Shown here: positions 1 to 11,500 of the stretch, in pieces
Position numbering within the stretch: position 1 is the first letter of the stretch
Layout: every line of letters starts with the position of its first letter
DNA from: Diplolepis rosae
Lineage: Eukaryota; Arthropoda; Insecta; Hymenoptera; Diplolepididae
Reading direction: 5' to 3'
Assembly (NCBI GenBank): GCA_030998225.1
Contig: JAPYXD010000275.1
Coordinates: 1,984,001-2,048,000, forward strand
Length of the DNA stretch: 64,000 bases
Notes under the pieces: model-generated
Database searches by the model: none
What the model was told of the DNA's origin: nothing
Seen by the model: the letters and a program-made list of their open reading frames with translations, nothing else
Made by a program: the position numbers and the translations under genes

Positions 1-662
1 TCAGAATCTAAAAAATTTGAATTTTTTCAATTTCAAAAATATGATTATTTTCTATTCCTGGAAAAAAAGACTACATTAGGTAGAACGTTGACTGTCGTAT
101 TGCAAGAAAACATATAAAAAAGCACCATGAAAACAAGCTTTTTATTGTTTTACTTGATTTTTATTCTTTAAATAAATACAATTTGTTTCAGTCTCATAAC
201 CATTGTGTCTTCTACTGATTGTTTCATAGCCGTAAGTAAGAACACGCAAGAATTATCAGATCCCAACTTGAAACGAGGAACCTTCGAATAAAGTAAGTAT
301 TTACATAGTATGACGTAACAACTGTTTAAACATTTTGGTCAGCAATAATAAGATAAGAGGTACCTTTTCTTTCTGAATTTTTAAAAATGTTCCAGATATG
401 TAAATTCATATATTGTAGTTGTTATTTACTTGCAAGCTTCAAAGCGCACCTGGTAAGAAGGCTTTCATTGAAATAAATCTAAAAGTTTATCATTCTGATT
501 TGAAGAGTGCAATTATTCAATGCATGAGAATCTATGATTTTCTATTTTCTTTTTGATTCATAAAATAAGGTATGAAATAAAAGAAGTTTAATCTATGTCG
601 AGCCACCATTTTAAAAAAGTTTCTGAATGTTCTTTAATCATTTCTGAAATGATTGAAAACTA

Positions 663-1358
663 ACCGGTTTTCCAATTAGAGGTTTCATTTTGATTTATCA
701 GAAAAACGCGTGTTTATCGTGAAAAATAATTTGATTTTTATTTAATTCCATGGCGGAAGGTTTGCCATCAATAATGAAAAACAATATCATTCATATGGCC
801 TCCAAGGCTACGTTTGCAAGACCATGCTTTTTTAATGAAATTTTCCATTACATTTTCATACATTTGGGGCTCTATTTCGCGGATGACGGCACGAATCTTC
901 TCTTTGAGATCTTGAATTAATTAAGAAGTATCAGCATAAACCTTATCTTTCACGTAACACCAAAGTAAAAAGTCTAGAGTTGTTAAATCGCATGTTCTTG
1001 GCGGCCAAATTTAATCACCGTTTCGAGAAGTCACTCGGTCATGAAAATTCATAATTCATGGTTCGCTGGCGCAATCCATTCACCGATACAGCCGTTCCAG
1101 CTTCATTTTCCAAAAAAAATTAACGAAGCCTCCAATGTGAAAATGAGCGTCACCGGTCATAATAATTTTTCGGTGATATTCAAGTTCATTTTGGTAATGA
1201 ATTTCAACAATTTCAATGTGTTGTTGAAGCGTGTATTGTTCTATTTTTATTAATGGCATAGTTTTTGGTTGTCATCCATCAAAAAGTCACTCCTTTTGTT
1301 ATGGCAGCTGCAAAAATAGCGGTTTATTCAGAGCGAAACCTGTAATTGGAAAACCCTG
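663..1358 (-). mobile_element. Deleted IS630/mariner-type transposon
   Basis: Ends are inverted repeats around GGTTTTCCAATTA[G/C]AGGTTTC, flanked by TA (661-662 and 1359-1360). On the minus strand the transposase begins MPLIKIEQYTLQQHIEIVEI, then a GDAHFHIGGFVN block (usual DEAHF.L.G.VN with the first catalytic acid), then CDLTTLDFLLWCYVKDKVY (usual PPRSPDLTPLDFFLWGY). Sequence between these blocks is deleted and stops interrupt the frame, so it is inactive. Family named from the motif pair; subfamily not determined. Confidence 0.65.
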
Positions 1359-1561
1359 TACAACGCTCAATTATATCCAATAATATTACTATTGATATTT
1401 TTACACTAGTTTAATTACTCTATATTATTAGAATTTATTTAACGCACAAATTTGTAAAATTGAATGATTTTATACATTACACGGAGAAACTCTTCATAGT
1501 AAAATCTAGTATTATTATATTTATTTTTACTAAAAGTCAATAGGATGCGAGGATATATGTA

Positions 1562-2321
1562 CAAGGGGCGTTCCAAAATAAACGAGACTTTTGTCATAAA
1601 AATTTTTTTGGTGGCGCCATCTGTGAATGAGGTAGTGCGTTGGAAAGTTATATGCCTCCTTGACTTCCAGTGACAGTTTCATGACATTCGGTTCAGTGGA
1701 AGCGAAGTTATTGCGTCTAAAGTGTCAGTGTGTTTGTGACATCGGTACAAAAATGAGTTTCAAACAAAGAGCTAATATCAAATTTTGTTTTAAAATCGGT
1801 AAAACGTTTACCGAAACATTTGAATTGATGAAAAAAGTTTATGGTCATGTTTGTCTATCTCGTGCCAGAGTCGATTTATCGCATTTTAACCGATCATTTG
1901 GGCTTACGAAAGGTCTGTGCACGTTTTGTTACCCACAAGTTAACTGATGACCAAAAATTGCTCAGAATCGATCGACTCTTGTGACTGATTTTTTGACAAG
2001 AAATCGCATTTTAACCATTAATCACTCACCGTATTCGCCTGATATGGCTCCCTGTGACTTCTACCTATTCGAAAATTGCATTTGGCCATGAAAGGAAAAC
2101 GTTTTGCGTCCGTAGAGGCTATCCAAAAGGCTTGTACCGACATCCTGAAGGACATTCCGGTCAATGATCTGAAACACTCTTTCGAAAAGCTTTTGGATCG
2201 CGCAAAACAGTGTCTCGAGGCCGGAGGGGACTATTTTGAATAAATAAACTCGCATTTATTAGAACAAACCTCCTGTCGTTTCTATTTTAGCTCAGTCTCG
2301 TTTATTTTGGAACGCACCTTG
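1562..2321 (+). mobile_element. Internally deleted mariner nested in the TIR of another element
   Basis: Ends share GCGTTCCAAAATAAACGAGA as inverted repeats, with TA at 1560-1561 and 2322-2323. It encodes a mariner-type start (MSFKQRANIKFCFKIGKT..ETFELMKK) and, after a deletion and frameshifts, the C-terminal block HSPYSPDMAPCDFYLFE and ..DYFE-stop. The first catalytic Asp region is missing. The ORF at 1660-1947 is a fusion caused by the deletion. Confidence 0.75.
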
Positions 2322-2410
2322 TAGTAACAAAACTAGTTTTATTTACCATAGCGGTAGGAGGAAATACATTTTCTGAACCAATTGTAAATATAGTACAACT
2401 TTATAAATTA

Positions 2411-2748
2411 CACTGATAGAAAGGAATGGCTGTTACAACGATATTTATGATTAATTTAACCCTACCTTATTGCTGGCATAGATACAGCAATATGAGATTT
2501 GTATTTTAACCATCTGAATATAACTGCATAAATATGAACGAATTAACCATATTATTGGTTGCTATGGAAAAATGTATTGTTCGCCTTCCCATATTATATT
2601 TCTGATTCGACCAGTTTCACTTACAATATTTTGATTTCTGTATTTAACATCCTGCGTTGTTCAGAGAGACATATTATTTTATAAATACAATTATAAATTC
2701 CCAACCTACAACTGAATGGCTAAAACTCCCGAACCATTTCTATCAGTG
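2411..2748. mobile_element. 338 bp MITE nested in the 1480-3877 element
   Basis: Ends are CACTGATAGAAA and TTTCTATCAGTG, with further inverted similarity inward (GGAATGGCT..AGCCATTC-like). TA dinucleotides flank at 2409-2410 and 2749-2750. No coding capacity. Confidence 0.65.
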
Positions 2749-3877
2749 TATCATTGAAAGTTGCAAAGATTAATATCTTTGATGGCAAATTGAAACTAGA
2801 AATAAGTGATACCTGTATAAATAAAAAGTAAAACTATCTATGCAAGAATTGATCTTTTGAATAATATGAATTGCAAAATAGTTTAGAGAAATTACCATTG
2901 ACAGTAGTAATGAAAAATGAAGAGAGAAAGATTTGAATATTTTGCAATCGAATACATCATATATTGGAATAGTACGTTGTCAAAGTTCCCATTGGAAATA
3001 TTAAATGTACTGCCGAGTGACGTCAGACACGCCAAACGTTTCTGATATTACCCGAGAATCGCTCCATGTGCTTGTTATGATTATTTGTCGGTAGCCGATA
3101 TAGTAATATATTTTTTTACATTTGAATATGGCGCCTTTCTAACTTATGCTTTTTTCTAGCAGAGGGACTACCGAGCTTTTCCTCACAAATCGTAAAAGTT
3201 TCCACAGTTCAGTATATAATGAAGTTGCTACATTGTAATTGACAATATTGACATATCACTGCGATGCGTTTATGAATGTGTGCGTTGTGCAGTTAGGTTA
3301 AGTTGCGTTGAATTAGTATTTGAGCGTGCATTGGTATGTTTATTATTTTTATATAGTGCATGTGTATGTAAATACGTAACTATGTTTATAAATACTCTCT
3401 CTATGTAGCTCACAAAATCTAATATGAACTATGGTAAAATTTAAGAATGGCTGATTTTTTTATATTGTGGAGGTGCAATTATTTCCTATTTTCGATAGGA
3501 AAAGTTATAAATATGGTTCCACTATCTCCAAAGGACTATGGTAATTCGGTTGGACAGAAGATGTGACTTTACTATTGTCTTTTGTAAAATTAACATTCTT
3601 TGTTAGCAATTAATTAAAAATTTATTCGGAACTACTTCAATATAATTCGTTCGATGTGTCGATTACGATTTTACTATTTCATGTAATAAAAGTTGCTTTT
3701 GTTTTTAGGCATAAGTACAATTATATCACCATTTTCTCCAATATTATTAGTAACTCCATAGTTTAATATTAAAAATAGTAATTTCTAAAAAAGTGACGTT
3801 ATATCCTCGTTTCCTATTGACTTTTAGTAAAAATAAATATAATAATATTAAATTATGCAATGAAGAGTTTCTCCGTG

Positions 3878-5280
3878 TATTTATGATGGCTGTGTTTCTT
3901 TTTTAGCTACAGAATTTGAACAAAGCAAGTATTTACCATTCAGGTTATGTAGTATAATATTCATATTCTGGTTGAATTTAGTTTTTTGTCCAAAAATTGA
4001 TGTTTTCAAACAAGAGTAATTAGGTCTTGATTTAAAGTCATAAGTATCAAATATTTGAGTCGAGAATTGGTGTCTCTGGCGAAAAATGGATCCCGTTACG
4101 GAAAAATCACTAAATCTTACTTAAAACTCACTAGAACCAACATTTTAATGTTATGCTAGGTGTTTTCGGCGGCAAATGGATTCATTTACAGAAAAATCAT
4201 CAAGTTAAAATCATTTCAGTATAAAGTAACCATGCTTAATAATTTTGAAAAGTTTTCTGGTAGTCCCATGCATTCGAAAAAAGGCTGAACATGTCAACTG
4301 TGTTATTTTTCAACCAATCAGGGTCGCTTTACATCTGAACCCGATGGGATAATTATGGGATCATATGGATTATAAATAATAAATAACAATAAATTATGAA
4401 TTTTAATTCAAATAAAAAAATTGTTCAATCTGTAAATGTAAATTATATTCGAGATTAATGATTCATATATTATATATTTTTTCATTGTAATCTTTAGTTC
4501 GTTTATTTTAGTATATGCTTGTATATAAATTTCGCATCATATATCCTGTAAAAGATTATTTTCATATTGTTTAAAAGTTAATGGATCTTAATGATTGCTT
4601 TTCATTTATTCGTTATTTATATTCATTATATATGAACATTAATTTTTTCCTCCGTAATTTTATTACATTTGATTTATATTAAAATGTCGACTTCTGTCGA
4701 AATTAATTTAAAACTCGGAATTGTTGAGTACATGAAATCCAAAGTTTATAATACGAATTCATGATAAATATAGAATTGGAGGATCATAAATATAATATCT
4801 AGTAAACATTAAAAAATCTCTGAATCTTAAACGAAGACAGGGGTCACAGGTAAATTTTCGATTCAAGAATTCATTCAAAATAGAATACTTTGGGTACATA
4901 AATATAAACTTATCTAATTATCAAACTTATCTATAGAACTTATTTATTAATATTGTTAATTGACTGATTATAAATTTTTCGCGAAATTGATGCATTTTCG
5001 TGCATACGTATCACGGGTTGGAGCACCCAGCGAGCTAGTAGATAGTTGTAGCGACTACTTTCCTCTAAAAACATCAAATTTAAGCTAAGATATTTGATAC
5101 TTGTAAATTTTAATCAAGGCTTAATTAGCCTTGTTTTAAAATATATATTCCCTTCCAAAACACCGAATTTGAATTCAAGCAATTGATACTTGTAATTTTT
5201 TAATCAAGGCTTGATTATTTTGATTTTAAATATTATTTTTCGAATTTTCCGTACCCCGCCATCTACCGCTTTATTTTATA
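3878..5280. other. AT-rich non-coding stretch, shared with unit 3
   Basis: Matches 44850-46217 of unit 3 nearly base for base. Contains an internal near-duplicate: ATACTTGTAA..TTTTAATCAAGGCTT occurs around 5095-5125 and 5185-5215. No ORF, TIR or RNA gene recognised. Confidence 0.5.
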
Positions 5281-5530
5281 TTGTCATAAAACGCTACCTG
5301 CATTTATCGACTTCATAAGTGTTTGACGACAATGCTCAACTAAAAAGAAAAGCCTCCATTAGCTCTTTTGTAGACAAGTCTGAAGTTCAACCCCAATTTG
5401 ACGAATTGGTTTTTCGGTAAAAAGATTTATGGACAAAAGAATCTCATAGTAAGACTTCTTGCCGGATAGTTCACAAACTAACGCGAATAATACAAAAATA
5501 ATTATTCAAAAGATTATTGAATTTGTTGGA
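5281..5530 (+). promoter_or_regulatory. Conserved 5' flank / probable 5'UTR of copy 1
   Basis: About 250 bp directly upstream of the signal-peptide ATG is shared by all three genes with few changes. It is the only 5' flank common to all, so a core promoter and 5'UTR probably lie here. I see no convincing TATA box. A weak initiator-like (T/C)AGTTCAC lies near 5465, reading TCAGTTCAC in copy 3 only. The transcription start cannot be set from sequence. Confidence 0.4.
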
Positions 5531-8500
5531 ATGTCATCGGCTGCTATTGGTTTATTTATTATACTTATGTTTTCGTTGCAAAAAGTTTGTGGTGAGTATA
5601 CATTTGGAATTTTTCAGAATTATTACAGAATTAGTTTTAGATTATCGTTTTGATATTTTGTTTTAAAAACTTTTCTATGAAAAGAAAACTTATCAAAAAT
5701 CAATCAGATCCATTTAAAATTTCTAAATGATGTTTTAAATTGTTCTGAATATAGCGCATTCTACCAAGATGTCCGTAGAAGACAAATTTTTCATCTCCAT
5801 AAAAAATGTCTGATTGCACGAACCAAATGTTTTAACAAAAAAATTTGGTTGTCTTAATAAATCAATTCATCAGCTGCATAGCCATAAAATATTTTGAGTG
5901 AGAGAACATAATTTTGGTTACTACAACCAACGTTTTGAAATGGCTGCTTGAGTGACTCCCAAAGATTCTGAGAGCTCTTCTTGTGTTTGGCAACAATCTT
6001 CATCGAGTAATGCTTCCAGTTCTTCATCTTCAAACTTTTTTGGCTACCCAGGACGTTCTTCGTCTTCCAAGCCAAAATCACCACTTTTAAATCGTGCAAA
6101 ACACTTTTGGCACGTTCACTCAACTAGATCATGTTCACCATAAACTTCCTCCAAAATACGATGACTTTCGACAGCAGTTTTCTTCATATTAAAGTAATGA
6201 AGAAGAACTCCCCGCAGAAACACTTTTTCAGGCATGAAGTTCGACATATCTGAGTGAAAAAAAATTATTTTTGTTTACGCTTCAGATGAATGACATATAC
6301 TGAGAAAGAAGCACAATGTCAGTAGCTTTTTCCAACGCATGTTCGGAATATTGGAACGATGGAATAATAATCAAGTTTCGCCATCTGTTAGCAAACCGCA
6401 CGAATTAAGTTATAGATCCAATATTTACGAGTATGAAGAAATCGTTTGGAAATTTTTCAATCCATAAATTAAATTTTAAATAAATATATTAGATACAACT
6501 AAAACACTAGGTTTTTGTCGGAATCCTAAGAGTCACTGATGGATACTGTCAATTACGCAAAAATCAAAGAGCCAGTTACAAAGAGAACAATATTATCATG
6601 AATCGCTTAATTAATTGACCTACTAAATTTGCTATGCCCAATTATCATACTGGTAAAAATAATTCGTTTTTGGTCTCCGAAGGTGTTCTCAGATTGGAAA
6701 GTAGGCTAAGCCAGTTTGATCTTACCTATTAACAAAGAAATCTGATTCTTTTACCGAAAAATCATAACATAACGCATCTTATTGTCCGTGATCAAAATTT
6801 AAATCTACTTTATTCTGGCATCGAAATTGAGTAATAAGTTGCTCTCACGCCGGTCACTTTTTTATAGATGACTCAATAACAAACGTGCTAGAACACAATT
6901 TGATGAACGTGCCACCCAATCAACTTTCGTCCTGGCAGAAAATCAACAAATAAGGCAGCACTTGTGGGCTCGATGGAACAAGGAGTATTTCTATGAGCTG
7001 ACCATATGTAAAAAATTGCATAAGGGTGCCACTAAGAACATTCAGGTTGGCAAATTGGTCAAAAATAGAGACGATAATTCACTTCCTTTGCGATGGAGCC
7101 TAGGTCATATAATTGCCACTCATCCAGAAACGAAAAAGTTCGAGTGGTAACGATTAAAACTGCACAAGGCGAATATAAGCGTAGTCTCAAAAAACAAACT
7201 CTAGAGATAGTTGACGTTATGTGATACCTCAAATTTTTACAAATATGCAAAATAATTAATTAGAATTCAAGCTCCTGCCATTACAGTGGTCAAAACGAAT
7301 TAAATTGACTACAATTTTAGATGAGACACAACAGAATTAGTTTATTCCTCATATCCACGCAGAGGATGAAATTAAAATGAATTTAACTTCTTAGGTTATT
7401 CTACGTAATTAAATTGAATTACTTTCTTTCACATTTTGACTCATAAAAACGAATAAAATATCTTTAATATTATAAGTTTCTTTACGAGATTAAACAGAAT
7501 CAACTTGACTTCAAATCTTTCACACTTATCTATCCAAATAAATTTCATCCCCCTCAAAGTAATCCCCTCCCGATATAATTCACTTATTCCAACGTTTTTC
7601 CAATCGTCGAAACACTTGTTAAATTCGATTTCCGGAATATCCTTCAAAGCCTTCTTCGATTCGGCTTGTATCTCTTCAATCGTGTCAAAACGATGTCCTA
7701 GCAGTGGTCTTTTGAGTTTGGGGAATAGCCAGAAGTCACACGGAGCCAAATCAAGTGAATATGGTGATTGTGGAACGATATGCGTTGAGTTTTTGGCGAA
7801 ATGGTCACGAAGAACGAGTGCAGTGTGAGACGGCGCATTATCTCGAATTGTCAATCGACGATTTTTGTGCACTAATTCTTTGACTTGATTGACGTGTTGC
7901 TCGACAGTTGATGTTGATGGTCGTCCGGGGCGTTCCAAGTCACGAACACGTTCTCTGCCTTCTTTGAAGTCTTTGCACCACTTATAATCATTTTTCTGTG
8001 ACATGGACATATCACCGAAGGCCTTCTGCAACATACTGAACGTTTCCGCAACTGAAATTTCATCCTGCAAACAAAATTTAATGGCACTCCTTTGCTCAAT
8101 AAATTCACACATTGTAAAAATCGAAAAAATCACTTTTAGCTGTTTGGAAAAGACAAGCGTAACTATGTAACAAATGATGACATTGACTTGAAATTTGGCA
8201 CAGATGTCAGTAGCAGTAGGACCAACATAAAAGTAAAAGAGTTCGCCCGAATACAAACTTTAAGAAGGTGTAGTTCAGAGATTAATTTTTCACTTTAGTC
8301 TTTACAAAATGGCGCCCAAATTACAAAATGTTCACGAATACATTCAGGTTTTTTTTGTCAGAAAATATAAACAAACCAAGGAAATTACTAAGAATAAGAA
8401 GTTCTTAGAATCACTCAAAAAAGACGTCTGAATTTTTTGAAAACATTTCGAGCAACTTTTCAATTTTGCAAATAGCATAATTTTTGCAAAATCAAAAAAT

Positions 8501-11500
8501 TGCTCAAAACACCCCGAAAAATTTGTATGTATTTTTTGACCAATTTTAAAATTTTTTTTACTCTTGGTAACTTTCGCCATAAGTCTATTTCTTTCAAGTA
8601 AAAATTTCTCAAATATCAAATTAGTATCGATGTAAAGTCGTGAACAAAACCCCGAAAAAAAATCCTATATCTCCAGTGCAATTCATGAATGAGAGAAATA
8701 GCTGGAGAGATATAAACATACAGTCAGATAGAATCTTTAAGGTCGAAAGTGTTAATAGTGTCTTCATATCTGCGAAGCTTTTCTCCCATGCCGGCAACTC
8801 CGGGTGAAAATCGTTTACGGCTGCAGCAGTCCGGCAACTCGTTTAGAGACCAGACAGGACGTGCAAACCTAATGGAAAGGTGGTGGACCGTTAGCAACTA
8901 GCGCCGCGTACAGCACTGCGCATGAACTACCATTATGTGTGCACGTGTTAGTGCATATACATGCATATGTAGGTTCTTTAAATGTGTTACAAAGAATATA
9001 TTCAAATGAAATTAAAAGGAAATTGAAGATTTAGCGCAAAATTGTGAAAATTTAATTCAAGAGTGAGAAGTTATATTGATATCAACTCACTCTTTAATTA
9101 CATTTTCACAATTTTTGCCTTAAATCATGGTTTTCTCGTCATAAATAAAAATCAAAAATATCTGTAATTTGTATTTATATTTTCAGAAAATATAGTTGCT
9201 TAGCACATTTTGCGTTGATTTTTGTACTACAAGATAATCGAACACTTTGTGGGGTCGAGATAGCTCTCTTCGGTGTTGTGTGAAAGTCTTCTGCAAGTAC
9301 ATCCTTGCTGCTTCCTGCTTCTGGGATATCTTCTGATTCTTTTTTCTGGAATATAGATTAAAAGCATTTAATTTCTATGAATATTTGAAATTTATTTCGT
9401 AGGTATTTTATAAAATAAATAAAAATAAATTTTATAAAATAAAACCCCAGTCACATGTTTCGCGAAATTGTGGTGGGAATTTCTGACATTGTGGAATTTG
9501 TATTGGCAATTCTCAGCTATTTTTTCATAAATAATCCTTTGTAATTTTATACTATATATGTACTTGCATCTATATCTTCAGTAACATTTAGACAGAAGTA
9601 CACTGCCGGTCGAAATTATTTGTTCACTTATTGTTTCAGCTATTCCTAAATTGTCTTAATTTTTATAACAACAAGTTGAAATTTTTTTCCCTATCATAAA
9701 ATAAAAGTTAATAAAATTTTGCAAATAACAAATAAAACAAAATAATAAAATAAACTAAATAACAAAATTGAAGAAATTTTTTTTTTCACAGAAAAATTTC
9801 TTCAATTTATATTGGAAAATACCATCTAGTTTTAAATAACGTTGGATTAATTCTGGATCATAGGTTGATAAGGTCGATATAGTAGAGTTCCGTTGTCACG
9901 TACAGTGATACACTCTTCTAATGATCGACATAATCGACTGAAATGATTTAGAAAAATCAGAAAAAATAACAAAATGTTAACTTTATAAAAAAATATTTCA
10001 AAAAACTTGAAATTTCAATCATTCTGAAAAATATTAGCAACTCTGAAATTAATTAAGATTTTTAAAAGTTTTTTGTCTCATTTAAATGGTAGGTTTTCAT
10101 AGTATTTTGCTAACTAATCAAGATATTTTCAGATTTTTTTCCCTGGATTCTACCCGGCGTCAAAAATGATACAAAACGGTCATAAAATTTTAAAAATGTG
10201 TAGCCACTTACAAGAAATTTTTAAAAACCAATGTGTATCATATTTTAATAAAATTTATAGATTACTGTCTTCATTTGAAAATTTTCAAATTGTTTGTACC
10301 ATGTTTGACCCCAGGGTAGAATCCAAAAGAAAAATTCTAAAAATATCTTGATAAGTTAACAAACTTGGGCTCACTAGATGCAAAATTTAAATAATTATAA
10401 AAATTAAGACACTTTAAGAATAGCTAACACAGCAGGTGAATAAATAATTTTGACCGGTAGTGTATATACTACTTTTTTAGTTTGGTATCTCAAAATTACG
10501 TGCTAGAATTTTATTGTCATTCCTAAGGAAGTTTTAGATACTTCATCGAAGTTTCTTGTACTGTTTTATGTAAATTTTCTTACGATTTTTACATTTTTTC
10601 ACATTTTCAAAGTTTACTTCGAAATAGGGCTCATATATGTAATATTTTATTTATTGCACTTAAAATTTTAGAAATAAAGATCACTAATGAGGACTCTGAT
10701 CAGAGTCGAAAAGTTTCAAATTATATACAATATCGTATGAAATTAAAAATATTGTTACTTACGTCTGCAAACTGCACGCTACTTTCTTCAAAGTCTCGTG
10801 TGCCTTCTGCAGGTTTTTCTACTTCGGGAATAAAAATTTTGAAGTCTGATGGGGAAGAAACACTCGCCGGTTTAATGTTCACATCACTTCCACTCTACAC
10901 ATCACTACACGACGGTAAATTTAACGTCGGAAAAATGTCGATGACAAATAAAAAATTGTCTTTCTAGTACTTCGAGATATCCTAACCTCGACAAGTAGGG
11001 ATTTGACCATGCAGTTCGTTTTCTGCTGTGCACTTGGCGCTCACATGGAACGACACCTCGACACGCGGTTTAATTAGGTCAATAAATATGTCTGCCTTGG
11101 GTGCTTTAATATCTTCTTTGTATACAGATGGAAAATACCACACGACCCACGAGATCATGCTTTCTTCCTCTATCAATAGGGTCGTGACTGCTGATAAAGG
11201 ATAAAATCCAGAAGGAAGAAAGAGAATCGGTCTTCCGATTCCGGGGGTAAAGAATCGATTCTCAAGAAAATCGAACAGCAAATAATCGATTCAAAAATCG
11301 AAATCGTTCTACCAAAAAATCGATTTTTTTGAGAATCGAATCGGAATCAAACATCCCTAGTTGGGGCCGAATGCGTCCTCATTCTTCGAACACTAGTCCA
11401 AAGATGGGACATCGTGGAAATGTATTCCTCTATTTACCTTAAAATGAGTTTTAGATTTCAAACACTGGTCACACGATTTTTTAACTCAATTCTTTTCCGT

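Larger units (their letters stand above)
1480..3877. mobile_element. 2.4 kb TIR element with TA target, carrying two nested elements
   Basis: Starts CACGGAGAAACTCTTCAT and ends with its reverse complement; the inverted ends align for about 80 bp with few differences. TA flanks both sides (1478-1479, 3878-3879). Unit 3 holds the empty site near 44850, ATACATTATTTATGATG, with a single TA. Removing the mariner at 1562-2321 leaves about 1.6 kb without a convincing ORF, so it is a non-autonomous Tc1/mariner-superfamily type by target and TIRs. The left TIR itself is interrupted by the mariner. Confidence 0.75.
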
